Assembly: GCF_918797505.1 (NCBI RefSeq)
Contig: NC_092795.1
Coordinates: 23,299,131-23,363,130 of the forward strand
Direction of reading: 5' to 3'
Length of the DNA: 64,000 bases
Source of the DNA: Bemisia tabaci
Lineage: Eukaryota; Arthropoda; Insecta; Hemiptera; Aleyrodidae
The position numbers and the translations under genes are program-made. Below the pieces are notes generated by a model. That model was not told the origin of the DNA. It was given only the letters and a program-made list of their open reading frames with translations, and searched no databases. Below, one piece after another: positions 42,427-54,011 of the stretch. The stretch's first letter is position 1. Every line of letters starts with the position of its first letter.

Positions 42427-42449
42427 GGGGGGGGGGGGGGGGGGGGGGG
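42427..42449. repeat. Poly-G tract
   Basis: 23 consecutive G, the longest homopolymer of this type in the window. Together with C14 at 42104 it makes the nearby frames artefactual. Confidence 0.9.
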
Positions 42450-42618
42450 CACCGCTAACCCCCCTCCCCCCTAAATTAGTTCCGCCCATAGTCTCCCATC
42501 CTCTTCTCTTCTTTTTCCTAATTGCTGCGTGTCGTGCCTCATCTATCATTACCTACACTGGATTATAACTTATTATTTCATCATGATCTCTGCTTCTCTT
42601 CGCATTCGTTTTTCCTAG

Positions 42619-42660
42619 GCATCACGGGCAGTGAGAAACCTCCTAGAAACGAACATGGCG
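42619..42660 (+). CDS. Candidate 42-nt microexon
   Basis: A textbook setting: pyrimidine-rich acceptor CGCATTCGTTTTTCCTAG, 42 nt, then consensus donor GTAAGTT. The length is 14 codons, so it could be a frame-preserving cassette exon. Two phases are open; one reads ITGSEKPPRNEHG, the other ASRAVRNLLETNMA. No flanking exon is identified in the window. Alternative: chance splice-like signals. Confidence 0.45.
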
Positions 42661-42689
42661 GTAAGTTAGCGAGCATAAAACCGATTACT

Positions 42690-43320
42690 ATAAAATATGT
42701 GAAGAAGGGCGCGCGGAGACTATGACGAAATATCTCGCGGCCGCACGAATTTGAAGCAGAAGTAAATTCTGATTCGCAACCGACCCGACCGAGTAGCCAG
42801 CCGACCGGGCCCTTGCACGGGGCGGCCTTGCGGCCGACGAGGAGAAGGGGAGGAGAAATGCGTGCGACCGTTCCGTTCAAGCCGCGCTGATTGTGAGTGA
42901 CATGAGTGACGAACTGCCGACTGACAAAGACAGCTGCGGAGCAGTCTGTCGCAGTCCCACTTTGACCGCTAGCGCGACGTGGTGGCAGAACGCCGAACAT
43001 TTTTCTGAAGATCCACCTTAAGGAATCTAGGATCTAATTACTCTTCGGAATAACGAGTTGCAACTACTCGAATTAGTAGCGATCGTCAGCCGCGCGCATT
43101 GAAATCCCCGAGCGGGACGGAGGGCCCTCGAAACTCTAAAAACGAGGCAGGGACGGATTGATCGAGCCCCGCGATCCCTTTGATTGGGAGCCCGGCCACT
43201 CGACCGATCCGTGTTTTTCGCGTCCGTTCTAATGATTTTCGCGATGCCGTCGCCAAGATCAGACGAAAACCCGGAGTAATTAAAATAGCAGCGCCGAGAC
43301 AAACGTCAACATCAATGGAA
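42690..43320. other. CpG-rich island, no gene recognised
   Basis: Strong CpG and GC enrichment beginning shortly after the candidate microexon. Overlapping minus-strand frames (42581-43000, 43027-43302) are arginine-rich and unconvincing. Possible promoter or 5' exon region; unproven. Confidence 0.35.
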
Positions 43321-43329
43321 CAAATATCC

Positions 43330-43990
43330 GCCGCGGTCGTCTAATTGGTGCCCTAAGTTTTATTACTTTTATTAAAGCAGATTCTAAGGATCTGTCGTAG
43401 ACTTTTTCGGTGCGTTTCTTTTCGAATTTTTTAAGTTTTTCTCACGTGTAATGAAATTTGATCGAGGGATAAGATGTAATTTAGAAAAATAAAATTATTT
43501 TTGCTTTATTACCATGTTACATGATTCTTTGTTTCCCTCATCAAGGAACGTGACTCCATTTCATGATTTTGAAGTTGTTTTTAAGAAAATTATTTATTTT
43601 TTTATTTTTTTTTTTCAAAACTAAGTAAGTAAGCAAGAGCCGAGCTGACCTTGGCGCCCTTAAGCGGCGAAGTCAACCATCAGGAACACTTTATTCTATA
43701 CAAATTAAAACATTTTCAGAAATCGATTATACTTAGTTGACACACTTTTGAAAAAAATTTAATTTGTAAAGAAAAAAGTGTTCATAGTGCCGATAAAGTG
43801 TTAGAAAAATTGTGCAGTATGCTACAACATAGTCATAACCATGAGGAACCCTGCCGTCGTGCATCCGTAAGTTGGACCGTGGTCTTGAACTAAATCTAAT
43901 GATTCTTAATACATGTTCCGCAAGGCTATCCGTGACTGCCTGATAAGCCTCGCGCAACGCAAGGCAACGCAACGGTGGGCCGTATCATCA
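43330..43990. other. Unassigned AT-rich region
   Basis: No recognised gene or repeat; T-rich runs near 43595. Confidence 0.3.
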
Positions 43991-43996
43991 ACTGTG

Positions 43997-44973
43997 GAGA
44001 TTTTTGAGCGTTGAATTGTTCATTTCTTTGTAATTTATTTAATTGAGTTATCATATGTACGTACTGTTCTTTTTTAACACAGAAGATTAATTTTACTTAT
44101 TCCTCTGTTTCAGGTGAGTGACAAAATACAGTGTTCCTACATTCTGGTCACTAGCTTTTAGAGCAATTTACGGTGAGATCACATAATCCCTTTATTTATA
44201 AACCCATTTTTTCCGTCGTATCGAACAATTTTAAGGAATAATTAAATGCCTAGGATATAAAAGAGTCGTAGGCAAGATTTTTTTAAAAATCTGGTTTTTT
44301 GCAATCTCCATAGGCTTAACGTAACTCTGTCTATAACGATGACGGGTAACAATTTGGCAATTCCTGAGTAATCTTGCTCTAATTTGCAAAAATTCTCCCA
44401 TCAACAAGCTCATCACTTGCATTCTCTTGCACAGTCTTTTCAAGCAAATTTTATTTGATTTTTTGCTCAACAAGTTCCTCATTCGCCATCATCAAGAGAG
44501 AATGAGTGATCATTTGGCAAATTTTTTTCTCAACAAGTTGGTCATTGATCATAATTAGGTATCGAGTAGAGTTGACCTCATGAATTTGACAATTGCTTCG
44601 ACCAATTACGTTGCTGAGATTATTAGTGCAGGGTAGTCTCTAGAATATATTCTCTCTGGCTTTAAGCAGGGTGTCAAGCATCAGCATTTTTCCGGTTTTC
44701 CCGATTCCATCAGGATTTGAGGTCAATCAGGGTGTATTCCCGATTTCATCAGGATTTGAGGAAATATCGGTCGTAAAATCAGGATTTGAGAGAAGTCAGC
44801 TGTCCGATCGGTTTCTTTTTTATGCTTTCGCATACGCTTATGCAGAAATTTTAATTTTTCTCCGCAAAAAATCAGGATTTGTAAAAATTACAAAATCAGG
44901 ATTTGGCAGCCAAAACTTAGGAAAAATCAGTATTTCATCAGGATTTCCCAAAATGAAAAAAACTAGACATCCA
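43997..44973. repeat. Dispersed repeat F, copy F2
   Basis: Same orientation and order as F1 (6041-7012), with scattered small indels. Carries the D-type element at the same place. Confidence 0.8.
44667..44973. mobile_element. D-type element, 'ATCAGGATTT' interior, copy 2
   Basis: Starts CAGGGTGTCAAGCATCAGC, ends AACTAGACATCCAG, and is filled with ATCAGGATTT words. Syntenic with the copy in F1. Confidence 0.75.
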
Positions 44974-45000
44974 GTTAAACTGTGGGAATATGAAGACACT

Positions 45001-45076
45001 TTCTGAAAAATGATAATTTCGTTGGGAGGTATTTGGCAGCATCCTGAAGTTGACACTGCGTTTTTCCTCGGCAGTG
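45001..45076. mobile_element. MITE family A, eroded right-end fragment
   Basis: 'ggaggtatttggcagcatcctgaag' and 'gcgtttttcctcggcag' resemble the A right end with several differences. Confidence 0.35.
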
Positions 45077-45119
45077 CAAAGTTGCGGGAGGGAGACAAGG
45101 CCGTAAACTGATTCACTCA

Positions 45120-45400
45120 TTGCTGGAATATCGACGAGCCGGGCGCCGCTTGGGGCCGGGGTTGCGGGCGCGTTGATGTATTATTCATGGTGCGACCATT
45201 CAAGAATCGGAGTCGGCTCCCGGATTCCACGCGCGGGGAATAATTGCATCGCGGTCGCGGATTTGGTAGGCGTCGCCGACATTCGCACGCCGATTCGCGA
45301 ACCTCGTTCCGCTTGACGGATGCCTTATTCCGGGTTTAGAGGTTAGAGTGCACCCTCAATGACAGACGTCGCCGTCGGTGGAGGTCGGAAGCGTCCCGAC
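45120..45400. other. CpG-rich unassigned sequence
   Basis: GC-rich block with no open frame worth reporting and no repeat match in the window. Confidence 0.25.
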
Positions 45401-46050
45401 GCACAGTGGATAGAGAAGGGTGTCTACAAGTCCGGAAATAGTACTAAATTTTTAAGGGCGGTCCGAAAGTACTGAAAAAGGGCGGAAGTTCCGCAAGAAG
45501 GTCCGGTACCTATTTGTGTCATTTTTGTAGCAATTTGAGCGAGAAATTCAAATTCTTCGAATTTCGTCGAAATAAGGTACTGAAAAAGTCGGTCCGGGAG
45601 TACTGAAAAACCGCGGAATTTTCGTTAGAAGGTTTTTCATTTTTGTCGCAATTTGGGAGAGAAATTAAAAGTTTTGAAATTATTTGAATTTCGGCAAATG
45701 GAGGTCCTGAAAAAGTGCTGAATTTTTACGTTGAGGGGGTACTGAATTTCTTGGGAATGTACTGAAAAAGTACTCTAAAAGTACTGATTTTTGGTCAAAC
45801 TCTTTTAGTAGACACCCTGGAGTCAATCAGAGAGTTCGGACAAGAAATTTTTGACTAAAACTACAAAGTCCAACGTTTATTTCGTCACATTTTAAATTTC
45901 AAGTGGTGCATATAGATGAAACTTTGACAAAGGAACCATGAAACCCCTTTTAGAACCATGAAGTTTTGTATGAACGGAGTCATAAGCGTTTTAAATTTCC
46001 AAGTTTTGTCCGACCTCCCCTAATGACTCGATCCACAGTGCGACACGGCC
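45400..46050. mobile_element. MITE family B, copy B3, split by D3
   Basis: Left end CGCACAGTGGATAGAG at 45400, then D3, then the rest of B from GAGTCAATCAGAGAGTTCGG to ACTCGATCCACAGTGCGA. Removing D3 gives a normal B element, so D3 landed inside the B terminal repeat. Confidence 0.85.
45416..45819. mobile_element. D-type element D3 (nested in B3)
   Basis: GGGTGTCTACAAGTCC to TTTTAGTAGACACCCTG. An internal block around 'gtactgaaaaa...ggaatttt' is partly duplicated, making it longer than D2. GAG occurs on both sides of the insertion. Confidence 0.85.
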
Positions 46051-47955
46051 TCGTGCACAATGGAACGAGTCAGTGTAAAAGGGTATCTACTGTACGGAAA
46101 AAGTACGGATACACCGAAAAAGCAGGGTTTTCGGAGGGAAAATTGGTTTTATCGGAAATTTGTTTTTAAATGCACCCCTGAACTTTAAAATTTTTAATAA
46201 ATATATCCCAAAATTGGCAGTTTTAGTCCAACATTTCTTGCTCGAACTCTCCCATTGAGTCTATCCTCTGCGCGGCGATTCTTTTGCACATTATTGTAGG
46301 CAAGAGAAGTTCCCCCAAATATATTTCCTTGTAATTTTCAAAATGCATCGGAAAAATTGCGATCGCAATTTTCAGATAATTTTCACGAAAAAAATTCTTA
46401 GTAAGCTTTCCAAAAATTCGTATCACCCTGTTTAAAGATTGCTTGAAGATGGACAAGAATAGACGTGAATGTAGATCAATCCCTTCATTTTCCTCTCCGA
46501 ACGTTTCTATTAAGGAAGAAAGACTCTCGATGTTTCCTGACGCATGGGGAAAAATATTGATAAGGAAGTTGTTTTTTCTATTTGAAGAGAGGATTCCTCT
46601 CAACGTATTTTCAAGCCACTCAAAGAAGAGTTTTGCTCTGTAAATTATTTCACGGACCCAGAAAATACCTCACCGTAACATTTGTCCCGGTTGTGCAAAC
46701 GTATTCAGTATGTACTCGTGTTCTTGAGTTGAAGCACGGAAAAGTTCCAAGACAAGTTTTTTCGCATGGCATCTGGAGTAACTTTTCCAGCCCTGCTCGC
46801 AAAACTTGGAAACATTATTCGCCATTGGGAATAGAGTCGGTGGATATTATATGATCTTAGCCTCAAGTCACCCTGAGAAATATAAAGATTGATATCTCCG
46901 CTTGGATAAAGGATTCCGCATCGAGTTGCAGTTGTGTCAAACCAAAAAAACTAGGAATAAGCAGAAGAAAAACAGCAAGTAGGAATGAAATGGAAATTGT
47001 CTTCCCTTCGATGAAATACGATTCCAAAAGTAGAAGCCCTGAACGTAAAAAAACGGATGTTTCATCTCCATTCTATATAGAGGCGGAGAGACACTTCCGG
47101 AGGGCATCCCTCGGAAAAGAAATTTTAAAGCAACTAATATGAGGTTTGAATCAATTTCTTCGGTTTCAGGGCATTCCGTCAACGATTTTTTGTCCGCACA
47201 CCTGTTTTGTCCAGTAGTTTACGTCCGCGCGTGAAATAAGCAACAGTGACTTGGTACAAGTGTCATATTTTAGTCCGTATGTAAAATTATATTGACAATA
47301 ATGGAATGAGAAAATTGGGAGAGACGAAAGAGTTGTTGTGGTAACTCATTCTTTAAATGAAATGTTATTTCCTTCTTTTGACCAATCTTTTTAAATTGTC
47401 ATGGGTGAATATTTGGTTTTATTTTCATCCTTAAAATTTTCGATGAAAAATAAACCTTATAAATACTTTTTTAAACGAAAATATTACTTTATTTTAAAAA
47501 CATTTACATTTTTAAAACGTGGCAAATTTTTGTAAAACCTTTTCCAAGCGATGGCATCGATATTAAAGTCAATGAGCAGTAATTTTGTCGAAAGAAACTA
47601 TGCACAAATGAATAAAAGAGGGAAAAAACCGAGAAGCACGCAATCTTCGGTTTTAGCCAATTTGTACATCGATCTTTCAGACTTAAGTACGTCCTATTTT
47701 GAGCGTTTGGTTGCGCTCACACCACGCTGCAGCACAGTAAAAGCGCAAAATATAAAAGAAAAAATTAATGTGCTTTGAAAATCATTAAATACGACAAGGA
47801 AACACCTAAATATTTACAAAACACACATTAAATTTTCCTTTCATATACATATATTCTTTTTATCAATTTAAATTAAAGTAATCCATGCAGAGTGTGCAAA
47901 CATATAAAAATCATGAGTTGAAAAACGCTGACTCCGCGAGTTTAAATAATAGGCC
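46051..47955. other. Unassigned region
   Basis: No repeat family recognised. Short overlapping frames at 46223-46854 lack domains. Very AT-rich around 47380-47540. Confidence 0.3.
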
Positions 47956-47958
47956 CTA

Positions 47959-48150
47959 GCATGAAGCGGAGTGATGCGACGTGCTGCCAGCACAAAACGC
48001 GCACTGGCGCCTACAAACCTAAGCAGATACTTCACGCATTGCGCAATGCTTGGGGTATCCCTTAGGTTTGTAGGCGCCAATGCGCGTTCCGTGCTGGCTG
48101 GCTGGCCGCGCCGCGTCGCAGCGTGCCACGTGCCACGGCGCTTCACTCTT
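47959..48150. repeat. Foldback relative of repeat I (I3)
   Basis: Left arm 'gcgacgtgctgccagcac...gcgcactggcgcctacaaacctaag' pairs with 48061-48119 (CTTAGGTTTGTAGGCGCCAA...). Loop contains TACTTCACGCATTGCG, the block typical of repeat I. Frames here on both strands mirror each other and are not genes. Confidence 0.7.
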
Positions 48151-49440
48151 TCACAATAGAGGTGTTGTACACTTGTACAGTATTATACGAAATTGAAGGC
48201 ACTCCAACATACCAACAATAAGAATGACAGGCGTCCTTTAAAAGTGCGGAACTTTCCTTGCAAAATAAGTCGAGATAAGAGAGATAAAGGAACATTCTTG
48301 AGTATGCCGTCAAGGAGATTTTATTTTGAATCAAGAATAAAATAGGTGAACAGAAGCGGGTTTCTGCTTGATGTAAGTGACTTTTTTTTCTTTAAAAACA
48401 TCTTTTCTTCTTTAAGAAAACATTATTTTCTTTATTAGCTCATAAGGATATCTTCTCGGCAGTAAAAAGGATATTTCTCCATCAATTAGGTCACTTGTTC
48501 CTCTAATGAAGTTAAAAATCATACTAAACGTTATTAAATACAGATACTAGGAGAGAAAGTTTTTCGACTACCGCTCTCTTTTTGTTGTCGTCACTCGATT
48601 TAATTTGCGAGGGAACTTCGCGCTTTTGAAAGATGCCATCAATACGTTGGGGTGCCTTCGATCTCATATGATACTATGTAACACCTCAGTGGCGAAATAG
48701 TAGCTTGACGCGCTGCAGCAAACCAGTGCCGAAGTGAAGTTATCATGCACAGGAAAAATATGAGATCCTTCAGCTGGAAATCCTTCAGCAAATTAAAAGG
48801 TTTTCCAGTTCAAGTATACAAATATGGGATTTTCTTGAAAGATAATTAAGTCCTGTTGCACCAAAGAGGTGTGGAGAGTTTTCGTGAATTTTCTCTCATG
48901 GAAATGACGCTCCCTCATTTTTACCATAAATCTCAATTATATATTTTTCTCCGTCGGAGGAAAAAACCAAAAAAAATAACGAGCAAACCCTCATTCCTCC
49001 AAGACATTAAACATTTTCATTCAAAAACGTCGTAAGCAATGGTCATTTGTATTTATACATGTGGACCAATTAACTTTGGGTCTCAAGTGGTAAGTGGACC
49101 AAAACTCCCCTTCCGAAAAAACGCGTGGACCTAAACTACTGGGAAAAACAGGTGCGCGGACAAAAAATCGGGGACGAAATGTCCTATAACCATTTCTTCA
49201 TGAACAATTATCAAATTCCTTCTTCTTTCCTCTGTTCTTTCCCTCTCTTTTTTACTCCTTTTTTTTGGGCGAATGAGGGGGTGCATGCCCCTCTACGCCC
49301 CCTTCTTGCATCTGCCTACGCACGCCGTCGTTTGAAACAGTCAAAATAGGTTGATAGCAAGCAGAGGTCCAACCAGCACGTGCGTTGGTCGGAAAAAAGC
49401 CTTGTTACACTAATGTTTTGCAAGATCGGGTTGCCGTTAG
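48151..49440. other. Unassigned region
   Basis: AT-rich, no repeat family or convincing exon seen. Confidence 0.3.
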
Positions 49441-49449
49441 TTAGTCCAT

Positions 49450-49965
49450 TACCATCTTTATTCATCTCAATCATCCGCTTCCACCAATAGGATCGCTCTA
49501 TTTTCCCCTCGTCTTCCTCGTCTATTGCTTTGTCTAACAATTTCAGTAATCAAGCCGCAGTGATTCGTTCGAATTTTGATACCTCGATATCCCTGTAACG
49601 AGTTTGACGAGATCCAATTCACCCACCTCCTTTGTTCATTTCAACGATCCGCTTCCGCCAATAGGATCGCTCTATTTTCCCCTTGTCTTCCTCGTATATT
49701 GCTTTGTCTAAAAATTTCAGTGATCAACCTGCAGTGATTCATTCGAATTTCGATACCTCGATATCCCTGCAGCGAGTGACGAGATATGTATAATTCACCT
49801 CCTTTGTTCATTTCAATGATCCGCTTCCACCAATAAGATCGCTCTATTTTCCCCTCGTGTTCCTCGTCTATTGCTTTGTCTAACTATTTCACCAATCAAA
49901 CCGCAGTGATTCGTTCGAATCTCGATACCTCGATATCCCTGCAACGAGTGCGACGGGATCTTGGT
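49450..49965. repeat. Tandem array, ~173-bp unit, derived from MITE L end
   Basis: Nearly three units with period 172-174 bp (CCGCTTCC at 49475, 49649 and 49821). Each unit joins ~110 bp of the right end of MITE L ('ccaataggatcgctctattttcccc...ttgctttgtctaac') to ~65 bp containing GATACCTCGATATCCCTG. A young local satellite. Confidence 0.85.
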
Positions 49966-49999
49966 GTAAATAGTGTGTATATTCAGTGACTAGGCAATG

Positions 50000-50260
50000 T
50001 CTGAGGAACCCGCGGGAAATAGATTAGAGCGATCCCGGCTCCTCCGCGCCGCGCGCCGCGAGATATCACAGAGATGATATTCCGAAGATGAATCGAATGT
50101 AATATCCCACGGAGCCCCGTAGATGAGGGCGGAGGGGGGGGGGCGGTGGCGGCTGCGCCCCCATACGTTAACTGCCTAAGCGTAAAGAATCGCGCCTTTT
50201 CGAAGAGATGAATTTCGCCCGCGTCGCAGACGTCCCGGCGGCTCCCGTAATTGCCGAGCC
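50000..50260. other. CpG-rich unassigned sequence
   Basis: GC-rich, with a G run near 50138. The minus frame through it is composition-driven. Confidence 0.25.
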
Positions 50261-50500
50261 GCACAGTGGATCGAGTCAATCAGAAGATCGGACATGATAT
50301 TCTTGACTAAAACTCCAAATTTTGATGTTTATTTCGTCATATTTTAAATTTTAAGGGGTGCTCTTAGAAGAAAATTGCATAAGGAAACCAATGAAACCAC
50401 TTTTAGAACCTCAAAGTTGTGTATAAACGGAGTTGTGAGCTTTTAAAGTTTCTCAAATTTGTCCGATCTCTACTATTGACGCTGCCCTCTCTGCGCCGCG
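50261..50500. mobile_element. MITE family B, copy B4
   Basis: Left end CGCACAGTGGATCGAGTCAA, interior 'atttcgtcatattttaaatttt' and 'ataaacggagttgtgag', diverged right end. This uninterrupted copy serves as reference for the nested copies. Confidence 0.75.
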
Positions 50501-51590
50501 TCAAACCGCCCGCTTCAATAAAATGGACGTATTTATGCTGCGAAGAAGTGTGTGCGCACGAATTAAACCAGTATTTGAGCTATGAATCATGAAATTCCCG
50601 TACGCAGTTTATTTCTTATTCTATTCACTTATTTGGATTTAGTTCTGTTTAGCGTGCATAAATTCGGCTAAATAAACAACAAAAACGTATAACACACCAA
50701 GATTTCATGCAAAATTTAAACCAAGGTTTCAACAATGTTTTTGAATTCTCAACTGTCAGAATTGTTCGATTGCATTCGTAAGAAAAATGTTTGTAAGTTG
50801 GTCTTGCAAATTTTTATGATGATAATATCACAAACTTTCCGATTTTAAATTTTTATAATATTTTAAAAGTTTATTTGTGTAACAGTTTATGAAATTCCTT
50901 TAAAACTACTGTCAAATCAAAAATATTTTCATATTGTCAACATTTGTCGCAAATTTTCCAGTATCCGTCGTATTTTTTTGGAGACGGTACATGCCAATAT
51001 TCCTAGCTAAAAAGATTATAAGGAGAGTGATAACGAAGCACCCGGCGTTTTTCCGTTTATTTTCCTCAGTTTTTTGTTTTTGTTCGCTTCTGCTGGTAAA
51101 TAGATTTTAGTTTATTAGGTTTTTAGTTCTCTTTGTTTTTATTTCGGTTTTGGTTTGTGACTTGTCACCATGTGACCAACCCAGGACTTTAAATCCATAA
51201 GCCTGGAGTAAAAACAACACACCTGATGATGAAGGATTACTCTGAAATGGCCATCGTGAAAAATTCATAATTTCAAGTAAGCCCACTAAGTGGCGAGTGG
51301 TGATCGAGGGTAAGCTACCTCATCTGTTTAAAAAGATCATGTTGGTGAGTGAAACATGGAATCATATTGACACCAACAACATGGCACCAACTTGATCTCA
51401 ATATGACACCAACTTGGCCTCAGTCTTGTTACAAGTGAACATCATTTTGGTCATCGATGGCGAATTTGCCCAAGTTGGTACCATGTTGGCTTCAAAATGG
51501 CACCGCACGTATTCTACACCAACATTCCATTTTCTCAGATTAATATTTAACTATATATAATAAAATACATTTTCACAATCGTGGCATCCG
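50501..51590. other. Unassigned region
   Basis: Mostly AT-rich. Around 51350-51530 the word ACACCAAC and relatives ('gacaccaac', 'ggcaccaac') recur irregularly, too diverged to call an array. Confidence 0.3.
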
Positions 51591-51672
51591 CGCAACAATA
51601 CGGTGACAAATCCACTTTATTGTAGCGCAACAAATCACGAGACGTCTCGTGACGGCCGATATTACGTCGATG

Positions 51673-51780
51673 CTCCGACGTAAAGACGTATCTCGATTTT
51701 CTCTTGAGCCCCGGAAAGCATAGATTTTTAAGTTAAGTAGGGCTCACGTGAAAAATCGAGATACGCCTTTGCGTCAGAGG
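51673..51780. repeat. Imperfect hairpin, ~108 nt
   Basis: CCGACGTAAAGACGTATCTC on the left pairs with 'gagatacgcctttgcgtcaga' on the right. The pairing continues through GAGCCC/GGGCTC and the loop is roughly 20 nt. May be a short foldback element or structured RNA. Confidence 0.55.
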
Positions 51781-51938
51781 AGGGACGATTAGGCCGACAA
51801 TATTTACGCCGTTTAATATGCGACCGCGGCGTATCGCCCGCCTCCGCTTTATTTGCTTATTTCGTAGCGGATAAAAGTTGTGGAGATTCAGAATAGGTGG
51901 ACCGGCGCACAGTGGATCGAGTCAATAGGAGAGGTGAA

Positions 51939-52163
51939 ACTGGAAAAAAAAATGGATCTAGAGTCCAGACTCTTGAAAACATTGACAAGAAAAAATACTC
52001 TTGATTTAATTGGACTTTTGCTTGAATCAAAACGAAATCCGTTTAAATTAAGAGGCTTATTGGTTCTTGATTTAAGCTAGATTCTGATTGAATCAAGAGT
52101 ACTTTTTCTTGTCCATGTTTTTAAGAGTCTGGACTCTAGATCCAATGTGTTTTTTTTCCAGTG
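51939..52163. mobile_element. MITE family C, copy C2 (nested in B5)
   Basis: ACTGGAAAAAAAAATGGATC to ATGTGTTTTTTTTCCAGTG, with matching arms through GATCTAGAGTCCAGACTCTT. Very similar to C1. Confidence 0.9.
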
Positions 52164-52199
52164 CAGACAAAATTTGGAAACTGTAAGAGCTTATAACTG

Positions 52200-52489
52200 G
52201 CAGGGTGTCTACAAGTCCGGAATTTCTGGAAAGCCCGGGAGCGGGCCGGATTTTTTAGGGGCGGTCCGGTAGTACTGAAGAAGTGCGGAAATTCCGCAAG
52301 GAGGTCTGGAATTTTTGTCATTTTTGTCACAATTTGAGTGAGAAATTCAAACTTTTGAAATTTTTCGAATATCGCCAAATGAAGGTACTGAAAAAGAACT
52401 GAATTTTTCTGTCAAGGAGGTAGTAAATTTCTTGGAAATGCACCAAAAAAGTACTGATTTTCGGCCAGCCTGTTTTAGTAGACACTCTG
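52200..52489. mobile_element. D-type element D4 (nested in B5)
   Basis: CAGGGTGTCTACAAGTCC to TTTTAGTAGACACTCTG, flanked by AACTG on both sides (52195-52199 and 52490-52494), which the B4 reference shows to be a duplication of host sequence. Confidence 0.9.
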
Positions 52490-52659
52490 AACTGCGACAG
52501 AATTATGAGGTTCAAAAGTGGTTCCATTGGTTTCCTATTCCTTCTAAGAGCACCTCTTATAATTTAAAATCTGACGAAATAAACATCAGAATTTGCAGTC
52601 TTAGTAAAAAATTTTATGTCCGACCACTCTGATTCATTCGATCCACTGTGCGGCGGCGC

Positions 52660-53240
52660 GTGTGTCACATTCCGCCCTCTCATAATAACAGCTGTATCTG
52701 ACAGGAGCGCCGAATGATACCCTCCTGGATTTAACTACGGTTACCGAATTGGTAGCATCTTCGAGGGAGATCAGATTAATAAAAAACCTTGGAGGCCTTT
52801 TCCACCGAATACGGGGTCGTCACTAAATTATGTGATGCTGAATATTATTTCAGTTCAGACACCTTTACTCTTCCCCACGTTCCATATCACGCCGTGCTAA
52901 GTCTCCTTTCCACCGATTTACGCGACGCTGCCCCCTAACCCCATCAAAATACCCCGGCAGATACGTGTGCAGTGGTAATTAAAAGACGCATTTTTTTTTC
53001 GACATCAGTAACGTCTGCGTAAGAGTGCCCGTTGTACAGAGTGGCCCGAAGTTAAACGCGAATATTTTCAGAATCGATTTTTGGGATCCAATTAAGACTT
53101 TTTTGTTCCATAATGTCCTCCCGTCATAGTTATGGCCCCTCAAAGTTTGCGGCAAAAACCCTTTCATACATATGAAGAGTAGGGGCGGCTCAATCATCCT
53201 AAATACTCGTCTCTAGGTACGGCAACCTATCTTCGTACAT
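52660..53240. other. Unassigned region
   Basis: No gene or known repeat recognised. Confidence 0.3.
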
Positions 53241-53243
53241 ATA

Positions 53244-53535
53244 CAGGGTGTCTAGCATCAGGATTTTCCCGATTCTGGGTATCAGGATTTGAGGAGAAAT
53301 CGGTCGTACAATTAGGATTTGAGAAAAGTCGGCTGTCTGATCGAATTTTTTTGCTTTCGCATACGCTTACGCAAATTTTAATTTTTTCCGCAAAAAATCA
53401 GGATTTGGAAAAATTTTGAAATCAGGATTTAGCAGTCTAAAATCAGGAAAAATCAGGATTTAGCAGTCTAGAATCAGAAAAATCAGGATAAATCAGGATT
53501 TTCCGAAATGAAAGAAAAGAAATCTAGACACCCTG
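53244..53535. mobile_element. D-type element, 'ATCAGGATTT' interior, copy 3
   Basis: CAGGGTGTCTAGCATCAGG to ATCTAGACACCCTG; interior of repeated ATCAGGATTT words. ATAC flanks both ends, a possible target duplication. Confidence 0.85.
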
Positions 53536-54011
53536 ATACGGATTGTTTCAATACCTCTAAATATGCTTGAAACTGATTGTCCCTAATCATAAGAAAATCG
53601 GCAATATCTTTCGGTCACTGAGCGGACAGCACTGGTAAAAACACTGCTTTCTCTATGGTAATGGACACCATCAATCACCCGCTTGTTGACGGGCGATATA
53701 TGCATTAATATTATACATAAAAACTCGCCGTCTGAACGGGTTCTGTTTTTTTTTCTTGCCGCAGGATTTAATCATCAAAACACGATCTTTTTACCAGCAT
53801 GCACGACCCCTTCCGTGGAATATTTTCATAATATCGAGCCTTAATTTGGACTTCTCTGATACTGTCATACATTGCCTTCCCGGTATTTTCATAGTGGTTT
53901 TCCAACTCCAACAACCGTGTGCCAAACAGTGCTTAAAAATTAGGTTTCAGTGCCTAAAAATCAGAGACGCTGCTATAACCCTGGCGCCTGAAAAATCCAT
54001 GCAGCCGTGGT

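Larger units (their letters stand above)
51905..52653. mobile_element. MITE family B, copy B5, host of two insertions
   Basis: Left end CGCACAGTGGATCGAGTCAA; right end TTCGATCCACTGTGCGG. Between them family C (51939-52163) and D4 (52200-52489) are inserted at separate sites. Comparison with B4 shows the host sequence is otherwise complete. Confidence 0.9.
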
